Shown: positions 1-7,975 of the stretch, one piece after another
How positions within the stretch are numbered: the first letter of the stretch is position 1
Layout: each line of letters starts with the position of its first letter
DNA from: an uncultured Megasphaera sp.
GTDB taxonomy: Bacteria; Bacillota; Negativicutes; Veillonellales; Megasphaeraceae
Assembly: GCA_934202965.1 (NCBI GenBank)
Contig: CAKPYN010000009.1
Location: 12,304-76,303, forward strand
Reading direction: 5' to 3'
DNA: 64,000 bases
Translations under genes and position numbers: made by a program
Notes under the pieces: generated by a model
What the model saw: only the letters and a program-made list of their open reading frames with translations
The model's database searches: none
What the model was told of the DNA's origin: nothing

Positions 1-7
1 ACAAAAT

Positions 8-58
8 AATAAAAAAGTGGCAATATCAGCCCAAATATGGTTTTGGTATGATATTGCC
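8..58 (-). terminator. Rho-independent terminator
   Basis: Perfect 10-base inverted repeat (arms 19-28 and 49-58). Read on the minus strand it is followed by a run of six U. It sits directly after the stop codon of the gene at 65-952 and ends that transcript. Confidence 0.8.
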
Positions 59-64
59 TCATGA

Positions 65-952
65 TCAAAGGGATGTTATTTGTATTCTTTTGCCGTATTC
101 TTTTGCCGTTTTCTTTACATCTGAAGGAACGGACAATTCTATTCCCCGTGGAAGTTCTGCCCATGTAATCGACAAGGATACATCGCTCAGAGCAATGAAT
201 TGTAATAATTCGTCTTTATCTTTCCATGCTGGACTGCCATGTTTCAATGCCGCTTCCAAGGCACTGCGAACCTGACTGGTCAGCGGTATATCTACTTTCG
301 TAATCCGGTTCGACTGGAAATCAATCGTAACGTCTGTTTTGATGTCGCCAGCCTGCTGCAATGCCTGCAGTATACCTTTTATCATTTCAATATCTTTTTC
401 ACTGGCACCCTGTTTTTTCCACTGAATTTCATCCCCAGGCGTATACAGCTTGGTCATATCATAGGTAACCGTATAAACATTGCCTTTTGCCGTTACCGCT
501 TTGACACCAGCTAGGACATGATGCGGACCGGCTAATTGCTGAATAACCGGTTCGGCACTCTTTAAATCTATGGTATTTTTTACCCACGTCGTTTTATCTG
601 TCCCCTTGGCATCTAATTTTGCATACTGGCCATCGTAATAGTATACGATTTTTTTGCCTTCTTGTTCGGCATATCCATGTACCGTTGGCGAAGCTTTTCC
701 TAACGCAGCAGCAGATACTTCTATTTTACTGACAAACGGTTTTTCTTGGACATCCACTTTCGTTGTACATGTTCCTGTGCCAATGACAGGCATATCTGCT
801 TGCACTTGCATCGTATAGGTGCCCTGTGGATGATGAATCATCGTATTGACGGCTTGTTGATACGTATCTGCCGGTGATGCGGCCCATGCCGATACACTCA
901 TCATCATGCTTGCTGTCACAGCCAATACGGATTTCTTAAATGAATATTTCAT
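65..952 (-). CDS. Secreted protein of unknown function
   Basis: 295 residues. Residues 1-24 form a typical type I signal peptide (basic start, hydrophobic core, AWA cleavage site), so the product is exported across the inner membrane. The mature part alternates short beta-strand-like stretches with charged loops, has no membrane segment and no lipobox. This profile would fit a LolA-like or similar periplasmic beta-rich fold, but I recognise no family motif and propose no function. A purine-rich ribosome site precedes the ATG. It follows thiD by 67 bases and may be the last gene of that unit; the terminator at 8-58 ends it. Confidence 0.7.
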   Translation of the reverse strand: MKYSFKKSVLAVTASMMMSVSAWAASPADTYQQAVNTMIHHPQGTYTMQVQADMPVIGTGTCTTKVDVQEKPFVSKIEVSAAALGKASPTVHGYAEQEGKKIVYYYDGQYAKLDAKGTDKTTWVKNTIDLKSAEPVIQQLAGPHHVLAGVKAVTAKGNVYTVTYDMTKLYTPGDEIQWKKQGASEKDIEMIKGILQALQQAGDIKTDVTIDFQSNRITKVDIPLTSQVRSALEAALKHGSPAWKDKDELLQFIALSDVSLSITWAELPRGIELSVPSDVKKTAKEYGKRIQITSL

Positions 953-1019
953 GATACCCTATTCCTTTCTCCCAAACTCACGCATCGTTTGACATTTGCC
1001 CGTATACTGGCGGTCTTCC

Positions 1020-1814
1020 TTACATACTGCTGTTCCAGGTATAAAAATGATTGAGCGGCCCATGGCCTTTACCAATCGGTTCGGCATGACAAATACCCTG
1101 GAATACATATTCCTTGGCATCTTTTACCGCTGTTTCTAACGAGCTACCATTGGCAAGATTCGACGCAATCGCACTGGACAATGTGCATCCTGTGCCATGC
1201 GTGCTGGTACTCTGTACTCGTTTTCCTTTAAAAGGATAAAACCGCTGTCCATCATATAAAATATCCGTCGCATCGGTAACGCGATGACCGCCTTTTACCA
1301 ATACAGCACGAGCCCCCATGGCAGCAATCGTTTTCGCTGCTTCTTCCATCTCTTCGCATGTCTGAATCGTCTGGCCGGTCAGTACTTCTGCTTCAGGGAT
1401 ATTGGGCGTTAATACGTCAGCCAAGGGAATTAATATTTCTTTCAATGCCCTTTCTGCTTCAGGCTGTAGCAGGCGATGTCCGCTCGTGGCTACCATAACT
1501 GGGTCTATGACCACAATAGCCGGTTGATATTGTTTTATTTTTTCCGCAATGACTCGTATCGTATCCGGATTGCTAACCATGCCGATTTTTACGGCATCTA
1601 CGGATATATCCTCAAACACTGCATCGATCTGCGAGGCAATGAGTCCCGGCGTTACATCCATATATCCACGCACGCCCTGCGTGTTTTGAGACACAACAGC
1701 AGTAATCACATTTAACGCAAAACAATGATGGGCACAAAAGGTTTTGCAGTCCGCTGCTGCGCCGGCTCCGCCGGATGGATCTGTACCGGCAATAGATAAT
1801 ACGTGTTTCATCAT
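1020..1814 (-). CDS. thiD: Hydroxymethylpyrimidine/phosphomethylpyrimidine kinase ThiD
   Basis: 264 residues, normal for the family. ThiD phosphorylates HMP and then HMP-P to HMP-PP, the pyrimidine half of thiamine, in the cytoplasm. Seen: the ribokinase-fold start 'SIAGTDPSGGAGAAAD' (residues 7-22), the 'GGH' segment near 175, and the anion-hole motif GTGC at 207-210. The start is ATG with an AGGAG site; a second ATG follows at once and either could serve. No other thiamine gene and no TPP riboswitch is visible nearby, so in this window it stands alone. It begins 14 bases after the phosphatase gene and is probably co-transcribed with it. Confidence 0.95.
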   Translation of the reverse strand: MMKHVLSIAGTDPSGGAGAAADCKTFCAHHCFALNVITAVVSQNTQGVRGYMDVTPGLIASQIDAVFEDISVDAVKIGMVSNPDTIRVIAEKIKQYQPAIVVIDPVMVATSGHRLLQPEAERALKEILIPLADVLTPNIPEAEVLTGQTIQTCEEMEEAAKTIAAMGARAVLVKGGHRVTDATDILYDGQRFYPFKGKRVQSTSTHGTGCTLSSAIASNLANGSSLETAVKDAKEYVFQGICHAEPIGKGHGPLNHFYTWNSSM

Positions 1815-1828
1815 AACAATTTCATCTC

Positions 1829-2323
1829 CTATCCGTGTGCTGATGCAAATAACGCCGCTCCTTGAGGCTGAACATATGCTAAAAGCGACGCCGAACCAAC
1901 CGTTCCGCCATACACATCATAATCCAATACGGCCATGCTTGCCGTTTCAAACTCAATGGTCATACCGGTCCATTGTCTAACCCATTGGTCCAAATACGGT
2001 GCATGTCCCACCATGCACAACACATCGGCCTCTGTTTTACAAATAATATCGGTATATACTCGCGCTAAATTGCCATCGGCAATGGCAGAATGCGTATGAA
2101 ATGATTCATATGGAATAACATGCGTAAAATATCCGGCCGTTTGGCAGGCGCGTACATACGGGCTGGACCACAATACCGTTTTTCCGGCAGGCCACCATTG
2201 TTTGGCCATCTGAAGCATCGTTTGTACCTGCTCTTTTCCACGGCCTGTCAGTTCGCGGTTTTTATCGGCCCGCTCTGGCTGCAGCGGTTCTGCTTGGCCA
2301 TGGCGCATTAAACAAATATACAC
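1829..2323 (-). CDS. SixA-like histidine phosphatase
   Basis: 164 residues. Histidine phosphatase superfamily: the phospho-acceptor motif R7-H8-G9 is at the N-terminus and the second catalytic histidine is in 'VGHAPY' (H107). The short length and lack of a signal peptide match the SixA branch, which in E. coli acts on phosphohistidine proteins of the phosphotransferase system; the substrate here is not known. The start is GTG, with AGGAGG seven bases upstream; the in-frame ATG five codons on lies inside the RHG strand and would cut it. It lies between the ArsR gene and thiD with short gaps. Confidence 0.88.
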   Translation of the reverse strand: MYICLMRHGQAEPLQPERADKNRELTGRGKEQVQTMLQMAKQWWPAGKTVLWSSPYVRACQTAGYFTHVIPYESFHTHSAIADGNLARVYTDIICKTEADVLCMVGHAPYLDQWVRQWTGMTIEFETASMAVLDYDVYGGTVGSASLLAYVQPQGAALFASAHG

Positions 2324-2349
2324 TCTGCATCCTCCTTCAAATCATTTTT

Positions 2350-2697
2350 TTATTCTGCTACGTGTTCCAATCCCACAGCCAACAGGGTAAATACATGATT
2401 ATCTGCAAGGGAATAATATACTACTTTGCCGTCACGGCGAAACTGTACTAATCGGGCATCTCGCAAAATCCGCAGCTGATGAGAAACAGCTGACTGTCCC
2501 ATTTGAATTTGTTCAGCAATATCCCGAACGCACCGTTCGCCTTCCATCAATGTATGAAGAATACGCAATCGTGTCGGATCACCAAGTACTTTAAAAATGT
2601 CGGCCAAGGGCTGCGTGTATTGCTGTAATAATATCGTATGATGACAAGGCAGTTCATGTGTCATATGCTGGCATTGCCCTGACTGTTCTTCTTTCAC
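2350..2697 (-). CDS. ArsR/SmtB-family metal-sensing repressor
   Basis: 115 residues with the family's winged helix-turn-helix ('LGDPTRLRILHTL' then 'MGQSAVSHQLRILRDA'). The last helix carries D-x-H, then H ten residues later and E two after that, the spacing of the alpha-5 zinc site of CzrA/SmtB; the fourth ligand is Glu instead of His. A His/Cys-rich N-terminal stretch (residues 9-21) might add ligands. It probably releases DNA on binding Zn or a similar ion. Start GTG with a GGAGAG site. No metal transporter adjoins it; the neighbours are a phosphatase and thiD, so its target is unclear and may be its own operon. Confidence 0.9.
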   Translation of the reverse strand: MKEEQSGQCQHMTHELPCHHTILLQQYTQPLADIFKVLGDPTRLRILHTLMEGERCVRDIAEQIQMGQSAVSHQLRILRDARLVQFRRDGKVVYYSLADNHVFTLLAVGLEHVAE

Positions 2698-2758
2698 AAA
2701 TCATCTCTCCTATCAAGCATCCCTCCATGAAGAATGTTTACATGTTCTTAATTTCTTT

Positions 2759-2767
2759 ATTATACCA
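2759..2767 (-). promoter_or_regulatory. Extended -10 promoter for the arsR unit
   Basis: On the minus strand this reads TGGTATAAT, a consensus extended -10 box, about 60 bases upstream of the arsR GTG. No good -35 is visible because the lpxL terminator occupies that place. An imperfect AAGAA...TTCTT inverted repeat at 2730-2749 lies just downstream and could be the ArsR operator (inference). Confidence 0.55.
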
Positions 2768-2812
2768 TAAAACGACAAACGCCGATGTATCTTTCAGCAT
2801 TTGTCGTTTTAT
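2767..2812 (-). terminator. Terminator after lpxL
   Basis: Long hairpin (arms 2767-2782 and 2797-2812, nearly perfect) one base past the lpxL stop, with U-rich outer arms. It ends the envelope operon and overlaps the promoter of the arsR unit. Confidence 0.75.
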
Positions 2813-2813
2813 C

Positions 2814-3716
2814 TTACTGCAAATTATGCTTTTCTTTATATCGTTTTGTCCATTTCCAGCGATTATGCAGCCAAAACCAGTCTTCCGGATACTGCCGAAT
2901 ATGTGCTTCCAGCCGATCGTTCAGTTCTTGTGTCACTGCATACATGGCTACTGTTTTTTCTTTTTTAGAAAGCACAGCGTCTGTCGGATACGGGCGCAGC
3001 GGCGGCAATACTTCCACAATATGATGATACGGACGATCTTCATGAATGAATATCGTCAAAATGGGATAATTTTTGATACCCGCCAATTTAGCCGGTCCGT
3101 CCGCCGTTAGCGTATCTTTGCCAAACAATTTTACCATAATGCCGGCAAATCCCGGATCCTGGTCCATCAATAGGCCGATATAATGGCCATTAGCCAAAAA
3201 GCGAATCATGTCGCGAATTCCCGTTTTGTACGTTACATGCTGTTTCATCATTGCCCGATATTCATTAATAAACGTATCTGCGCTTTTGCTGTTCTGTTCC
3301 TGGGCAACGGAAATCAGTGGATAGCCATTCATCGCCAATACAGCGCCCAGCAATTCCCAATTTCCGGCATGGGAAGCCATAAAAACAGCGCCTTCACCAC
3401 TGGCTTTCAATTCATCTAAATATTCCCGGCCATGAAACGTTACCTTATCGTCCAGTATGTCTTTGGTATACCGCGGATAAGATAATACTTCTACAATCAT
3501 GGGGCCAAAGCGAGTCGTGCTTTTCTTGGCAATCGCCATGGCTTCTGCCGCATCGGTAGTAATGCCGCATTCCAATATCTGCCGCTGGGCCAGTTTTTTC
3601 CTTTTTTTAGGGACAAAGGTCCAAAAGAAACTTCCTAAAAAATATCCCAAACCATGACACATACAGACCGGCATATGACAAATCAGAAAGCTCAAGATTT
3701 TCATAAATATATACAT
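2814..3716 (-). CDS. lpxL: Lipid A biosynthesis acyltransferase (LpxL/HtrB type)
   Basis: 300 residues, normal length. Adds a secondary acyl chain to the lipid A precursor at the inner face of the inner membrane. The N-terminal 35 residues are hydrophobic and act as a membrane anchor. The catalytic H-x4-E motif of the family is present (H116 in 'SHAGNWE', E121), and later segments 'LMDQDPGF' and 'W..NRWKW' fit the LpxL/LpxM family. LpxL and LpxM cannot be told apart from sequence alone. Last gene of the envelope operon, 10 bases after lpxD. lpxA, lpxC, lpxB and lpxK are not in the window. Confidence 0.92.
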   Translation of the reverse strand: MYIFMKILSFLICHMPVCMCHGLGYFLGSFFWTFVPKKRKKLAQRQILECGITTDAAEAMAIAKKSTTRFGPMIVEVLSYPRYTKDILDDKVTFHGREYLDELKASGEGAVFMASHAGNWELLGAVLAMNGYPLISVAQEQNSKSADTFINEYRAMMKQHVTYKTGIRDMIRFLANGHYIGLLMDQDPGFAGIMVKLFGKDTLTADGPAKLAGIKNYPILTIFIHEDRPYHHIVEVLPPLRPYPTDAVLSKKEKTVAMYAVTQELNDRLEAHIRQYPEDWFWLHNRWKWTKRYKEKHNLQ

Positions 3717-3726
3717 AGGCAGCCTC

Positions 3727-4764
3727 TTAGTGTTCTGTCTTCTTTTCTAATTGGGCAATCTTCTTTTCCAAGGTCTTGATCGTCTTAGCCATTTCCGGCA
3801 ATCGTTTTAAATACACTTGGGTACGGCTCCATTCCATATGGGGACGAGCTGGGAAGCCGGCATAAATCTGACCGCCTTTAATATTACCGGTAATACCCGT
3901 TTTTCCAGCAAACACCGCATTGTCACCGATCGTAATATGGCCTGTGCAGCCTGTTTGTCCGGCAAAAATAACGTGATTACCGGCTTTGGTACTGCCGGCA
4001 ATCCCCGTTTGGGCAATAATAAAGCAATCTTCGCCGATTTCTACGTTATGACCTAAATGAACCAAATTATCGACTTTTGTGCCTCTGGCCACTTTCGTGG
4101 AACCCAGGGTAGCATTATCAATACACGTGCAGGCACCGATTTCTACGTCATCTCCGATTTCGACATTACCAATCTGCGGAATCCGCGTATGTTTGCCGTT
4201 TTCCGTTGCAAAACCAAAGCCTTCGCCGCCGATAACGGCATGAGCTCGAATGACATCACGCTGTCCCAAGACACAATTTTCATGAATAACGGCACCGGGA
4301 TAAATGGTCGTATCATTACCAATCGTTACGTTATCGCCAATAAATACAGACGGATAAATCGTGCAGTTATCGCCGATTTTTACATGTTTGCCAATAACGG
4401 CATAAGCCATGACAGCTGTATTTTCGCCAATAACGGCACTGTCATCAATAATCGCTGTCGGATGAATACCGCTGGCAACGGACTGACGCGGATGAAACAG
4501 CACAAGGAGCTGTGAAAAAGCCAGACGAGGATTTTCTACAACAACAAGCGTATTGTCTCCGGCAGGCACTTCTTTTTCAACGATAACGGCACCAGCATGA
4601 ACCTGGGGTAAATATTCTGTATATGGATCGACAGCAAATGTAATATCCTGCCGACCTGCTTCTGCTAACCCTTTCACATCTTCAATGACAGCATCCCCAT
4701 TTCCTATGACCGTACCGCCAAGAAATTCTGCTAATTCCTGTACTGTTTTTTTCACTATGGACAA
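3727..4764 (-). CDS. lpxD: UDP-3-O-acylglucosamine N-acyltransferase LpxD
   Basis: 345 residues, the usual length. Transfers a 3-hydroxyacyl chain from ACP to UDP-3-O-acyl-glucosamine, the third step of lipid A synthesis. Domains: N-terminal uridine-binding domain (1-100), left-handed beta-helix of hexapeptide repeats (100-310), and a C-terminal charged coiled-coil-like helix. The catalytic histidine is H239 in 'HLGHN', the same position as in E. coli. It starts six bases after the stop of the lipoprotein OmpH gene. The ompH-lpxD order is the one seen in Proteobacteria, which supports both calls. Confidence 0.97.
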   Translation of the reverse strand: MSIVKKTVQELAEFLGGTVIGNGDAVIEDVKGLAEAGRQDITFAVDPYTEYLPQVHAGAVIVEKEVPAGDNTLVVVENPRLAFSQLLVLFHPRQSVASGIHPTAIIDDSAVIGENTAVMAYAVIGKHVKIGDNCTIYPSVFIGDNVTIGNDTTIYPGAVIHENCVLGQRDVIRAHAVIGGEGFGFATENGKHTRIPQIGNVEIGDDVEIGACTCIDNATLGSTKVARGTKVDNLVHLGHNVEIGEDCFIIAQTGIAGSTKAGNHVIFAGQTGCTGHITIGDNAVFAGKTGITGNIKGGQIYAGFPARPHMEWSRTQVYLKRLPEMAKTIKTLEKKIAQLEKKTEH

Positions 4765-4769
4765 CCCCT

Positions 4770-5189
4770 TTACTGCAATTTAGCTATAACATCATCAGTA
4801 ACATCGATGCCGCCGTTCGGCGCAGCATCTTTCATCATAATAATGCCTATTTTTTTATCTTTAGCAACTTCGCCGGCTTTATTTTGTATATCAGTCAATA
4901 GCTGCCTTTGCATGCTGGCACCAAAAATATTCAATTCCTGACTTGCCTGCTGCTGTTTTTTGGCAAAATCTTCATCAGACATACTGCTTTTGGCATCTTG
5001 TAATTCTTTTTCGACTTCTTTTTGCTTTGCTTCTGTCTTTTCTTTATACTGCTGTACAACTGGTGCTTCTTTTTGTACGCGCGCCATATCTACGACACCG
5101 ACTTTATCATCACTGCCGCAGCCAGCCAGCATACCAGCGCAGGTAATTGTCATCAACGCTGCTGCCAACCCTTTCCATATTTTTTTCAT
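4770..5189 (-). CDS. OmpH/Skp-like lipoprotein
   Basis: 139 residues. Signal peptide with lipobox LAGC, so C24 would be the lipidated first residue. The mature protein has a short beta start ('GVVDMARV'), a charged coiled coil (about 38-85) and the Skp-type end 'GGIDVTDDVIAKL'. Skp/OmpH proteins are trimeric periplasmic chaperones that hold unfolded outer-membrane proteins; this one would be tethered to a membrane. It is the third of three tandem OmpH-like genes. Its last 45 residues closely parallel those of the upstream 314-residue protein ('NKAGEVA' then 'DVTDD.IAKL'), so these two arose by local duplication. Confidence 0.85.
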   Translation of the reverse strand: MKKIWKGLAAALMTITCAGMLAGCGSDDKVGVVDMARVQKEAPVVQQYKEKTEAKQKEVEKELQDAKSSMSDEDFAKKQQQASQELNIFGASMQRQLLTDIQNKAGEVAKDKKIGIIMMKDAAPNGGIDVTDDVIAKLQ

Positions 5190-5206
5190 GTTGTCATGCC
5201 TCCTAC

Positions 5207-6151
5207 TTATGCCAGCTTGGCGATAATATCATCCGTTACATCAAGAGCAGTACCTACTGCTTCATATTCCCCAAAAATCATGTCGATTCCCTGTTCTTGT
5301 GCCACTTCGCCGGCTTTATTACGGATATCTGTCATCATTTCCTCTTTGACAGTATTCATTTCTTTTTCCTTTTGTTCCAGCTTGTCTTTCCACTGCTTAT
5401 TCCACACCGTTGGTTCCGGCCGGTTTTGCAAATCACTGAGCTGTACTTGAAATGCATTATGGCTGTCATCCCGCCGTTTTTCCAAATCAGCTTTGACGGT
5501 TTTGGCATATTGTTCCAGTTCTTGTTTGGCCTGCTGCCGGCGCGGTGCCATGGCCTTATCAATTTCAGCTGTCAACGTTTTTGTTTCTTCCATCGATTCG
5601 GACGGGCCGCTTTCCTTCATCAACCGTTTCAAATCGGCCATAGCCGCTTTCTTTTCTTCTGCAGATAATGCTACGTTCTGCAATTTGAGCTGTAAATTGA
5701 CAATTTTCAGTGTATTGTCACGCCATGTAACGGTTGGATGGGATTTTTTCTTTTCCTGCAGCATCGCTTCATACGTTTGCTGCAAATCGTGATTCAGCTG
5801 GTTTTCTTTTAATGCGATTTTCGCCTGCAGCTCTTGATTTAACGCTGCTGTACCGGCTGCATCGACGGATGCAAACTTTTCTGACGACATTCCTTCGGCT
5901 GCCGCTTTTCGGGAATAATTCCACTGTTCAAACTGATATTGGGCAGTCAAGGCATTATACTCCAGCTCCAAGCGGTGATATTCTGCATAGCGGGGATGGC
6001 TCATCATAATATGTTCTACATCTGCATAGGCATATACCGGAGCAGCTTCTTTGGCAGGAACCGCCGTCGGTGTATGCCATATGTGCCAAACCAGTCCTAA
6101 CCCTGCAATCACTGCGAGAAGGCCAATCGCTGCCGCATATATCCGTTTCAT
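5207..6151 (-). CDS. Long membrane-anchored OmpH/Skp-like protein
   Basis: 314 residues, about twice the length of Skp. One hydrophobic N-terminal segment (7-27) without a clear cleavage site, so probably a signal anchor with the rest in the periplasm. The body is almost wholly charged coiled coil (about 45-260) and ends with 'ALDVTDDIIAKLA', the OmpH-type tail shared with the next gene. It may be a chaperone with extended arms; the function is inferred from homology to its neighbours and its place between ompH and lpxD. Gaps to both neighbours are below 20 bases, so it is in the operon. Confidence 0.75.
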   Translation of the reverse strand: MKRIYAAAIGLLAVIAGLGLVWHIWHTPTAVPAKEAAPVYAYADVEHIMMSHPRYAEYHRLELEYNALTAQYQFEQWNYSRKAAAEGMSSEKFASVDAAGTAALNQELQAKIALKENQLNHDLQQTYEAMLQEKKKSHPTVTWRDNTLKIVNLQLKLQNVALSAEEKKAAMADLKRLMKESGPSESMEETKTLTAEIDKAMAPRRQQAKQELEQYAKTVKADLEKRRDDSHNAFQVQLSDLQNRPEPTVWNKQWKDKLEQKEKEMNTVKEEMMTDIRNKAGEVAQEQGIDMIFGEYEAVGTALDVTDDIIAKLA

Positions 6152-6165
6152 CCGTTATCTATTCC

Positions 6166-6651
6166 TTATTTGGATTGTGTATCATTCAGCTGTTTTGCTA
6201 CCTGATCGGTAATATCCGTACCACCATACAGAACAGCACGTTTGTCAACAACCAGCGTAAGACCTTTGGTATTGGCTACATTGGAAATAGCCGTATCGAC
6301 TTTGTCTTTAATGCCCTTATAGATGTCTTCCTGTTTCTTGGAAACTTCATCACGCATCTTCTGATACAATTCTTGTTTTTGTTCATCTGTCATATTGGCA
6401 GATTGTTCTTCAAACTGTTTCTGGCTGTCTTCCGCAATCTGCTGCAGCTGTTTCTGCGCTTCCTGCGCATCCTGGTTGTCCGGCGTAATCAACTTGCTCG
6501 TGTCAACAACACCGATATTGCTGGACGGGGCTGCATTGACAGGATTCCCCATCTGCATGACCGCAAGGCCGGCAATACTCAATACAAATACCAGAGCAAT
6601 TACTCCGGAAAAAATTTTTACATTTCGTTTTTTACCCATTTCTGACATCAT
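6166..6651 (-). CDS. OmpH/Skp family periplasmic chaperone
   Basis: 161 residues, the normal Skp length. Hydrophobic signal segment (about 11-34) and a possible VNA cleavage site near 40. The mature part has 'IGVVDTSKL', a charged coiled coil (55-125) and the ending 'GGTDITDQVAKQLN', the classic Skp pattern. It should bind unfolded outer-membrane proteins in the periplasm before BamA inserts them. ATG start (a second ATG follows), with AAAGGAG upstream. First of the three OmpH-like genes. Confidence 0.9.
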   Translation of the reverse strand: MMSEMGKKRNVKIFSGVIALVFVLSIAGLAVMQMGNPVNAAPSSNIGVVDTSKLITPDNQDAQEAQKQLQQIAEDSQKQFEEQSANMTDEQKQELYQKMRDEVSKKQEDIYKGIKDKVDTAISNVANTKGLTLVVDKRAVLYGGTDITDQVAKQLNDTQSK

Positions 6652-6666
6652 AATGGCATTACTCCT

Positions 6667-7950
6667 TTACAAATATCCGACAATCCTAAGCCAATGATCA
6701 TGGTTCGATATGATATATTCTAATCCCATATAATCATGGAATCGATACAGCAGACCCATTTCATTTTCATGATGCGTCATATCTCGATCGATGCGCAGCT
6801 GCCAGTTCGTTCCCAAGGGCTGGCGTATCCACCAATGATTGCTGTCATCTCTTGTTTCATGATGCAGTCCAATCCGCGTATCCCGGCCAAACCGATAAAA
6901 ATATCCCGGCTTGATATTCCATGACACCGAACCGGGCATCCATTCTACCTCGCCGTATACTTCATGATGGGCGCCGATTTTTCTGCCAACCAAAGCCCGC
7001 AGTACCGTATCATCATCGTGGCTGCGTGCATGGGTTTCTCGTCCTACATCCATATACATACCGGCCTGAATATCATAAAAATCTGTCTGTGAATCCAGGG
7101 TAATTTTGGTGTTTTCACCAATATCAATTTGCGGCACGACACGAAGCTTGTACGATTTGACAACCCATTGCGCAGATACGCTTTGGCGCAATATCTGCTG
7201 CATATCGCCTTGATGACGACGTAAAAAAGCAACCGGCAATCCTTCTAAGCCGGCATAGTATTCTTCCAAATGTTTACGTGTACTCAAAAAAATAACTTTT
7301 GGCAAATTTTCTGCATGAATGGCTACATTCACATTGCGTACAATCGGTAGCTTTGGCAAAAAGTATACATGAACAATCGCTGTTTTACCCGGTTCAATGA
7401 CAATATGCGGATAAAACTCCGGCAATCGTGACTCCAGTTCCTGTTCCAGCACGGTTTTAACGGCTCCATTCGCCCATTCCAGCGCATCTGTTGGCAGGCC
7501 AATCAACAGATTTTCTACATATGCCGACATGTCTGCCACATCGTTATTGGCTAATGTTTTTCCCAATTCTGGTAACGCACCATAATCAACATCCATTTGT
7601 ACGGATTGAATCGTTTGTCCCCAAGGACGTATTTTGATAGTTACATCAGCAGTGCTGTCACCAGCAATCTGAATATCATCAACAGTATACCCGATTAAGA
7701 CCCTATTGACAATATCATACATGATTCGTTTATAAGATTCAGTATGTTCTTTTATTTCATTGCTGTCCTGATTCAACAGTACGTGATTGCCTACGGTCTG
7801 AATACTGGCAGCAATTCGTTTTTGGACAAGTGGCGGCACTGCTTCCTGCACGGATAATACATGTACTTGGACCTGCGTAACAGGAGCAGCCCAACTACTG
7901 CAAACCCCCGTGCAGACAAACAGTGCCGTAAATAACACGCTGCGAATCAC
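6667..7950 (-). CDS. Putative outer-membrane protein, unknown family
   Basis: 427 residues with a signal peptide (1-21, ending in WAA). The middle (30-270) has alternating strands and helices that could be POTRA-like, though I see no diagnostic motif. The last 130 residues are strand-rich with alternating hydrophobic and polar residues, as in a small beta-barrel ('GEVEWMPGSVSW', 'GRDTRIGLHHE', 'MGLLYRFHDYMGLEY'). Start GTG with a GGTGGG site. It lies between bamA and ompH, so a role in outer-membrane assembly is likely but not shown. I cannot name a characterised homologue. Confidence 0.6.
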   Translation of the reverse strand: MIRSVLFTALFVCTGVCSSWAAPVTQVQVHVLSVQEAVPPLVQKRIAASIQTVGNHVLLNQDSNEIKEHTESYKRIMYDIVNRVLIGYTVDDIQIAGDSTADVTIKIRPWGQTIQSVQMDVDYGALPELGKTLANNDVADMSAYVENLLIGLPTDALEWANGAVKTVLEQELESRLPEFYPHIVIEPGKTAIVHVYFLPKLPIVRNVNVAIHAENLPKVIFLSTRKHLEEYYAGLEGLPVAFLRRHQGDMQQILRQSVSAQWVVKSYKLRVVPQIDIGENTKITLDSQTDFYDIQAGMYMDVGRETHARSHDDDTVLRALVGRKIGAHHEVYGEVEWMPGSVSWNIKPGYFYRFGRDTRIGLHHETRDDSNHWWIRQPLGTNWQLRIDRDMTHHENEMGLLYRFHDYMGLEYIISNHDHWLRIVGYL

Positions 7951-7975
7951 TGTTTATCCCACCCGTCTATCTTGA

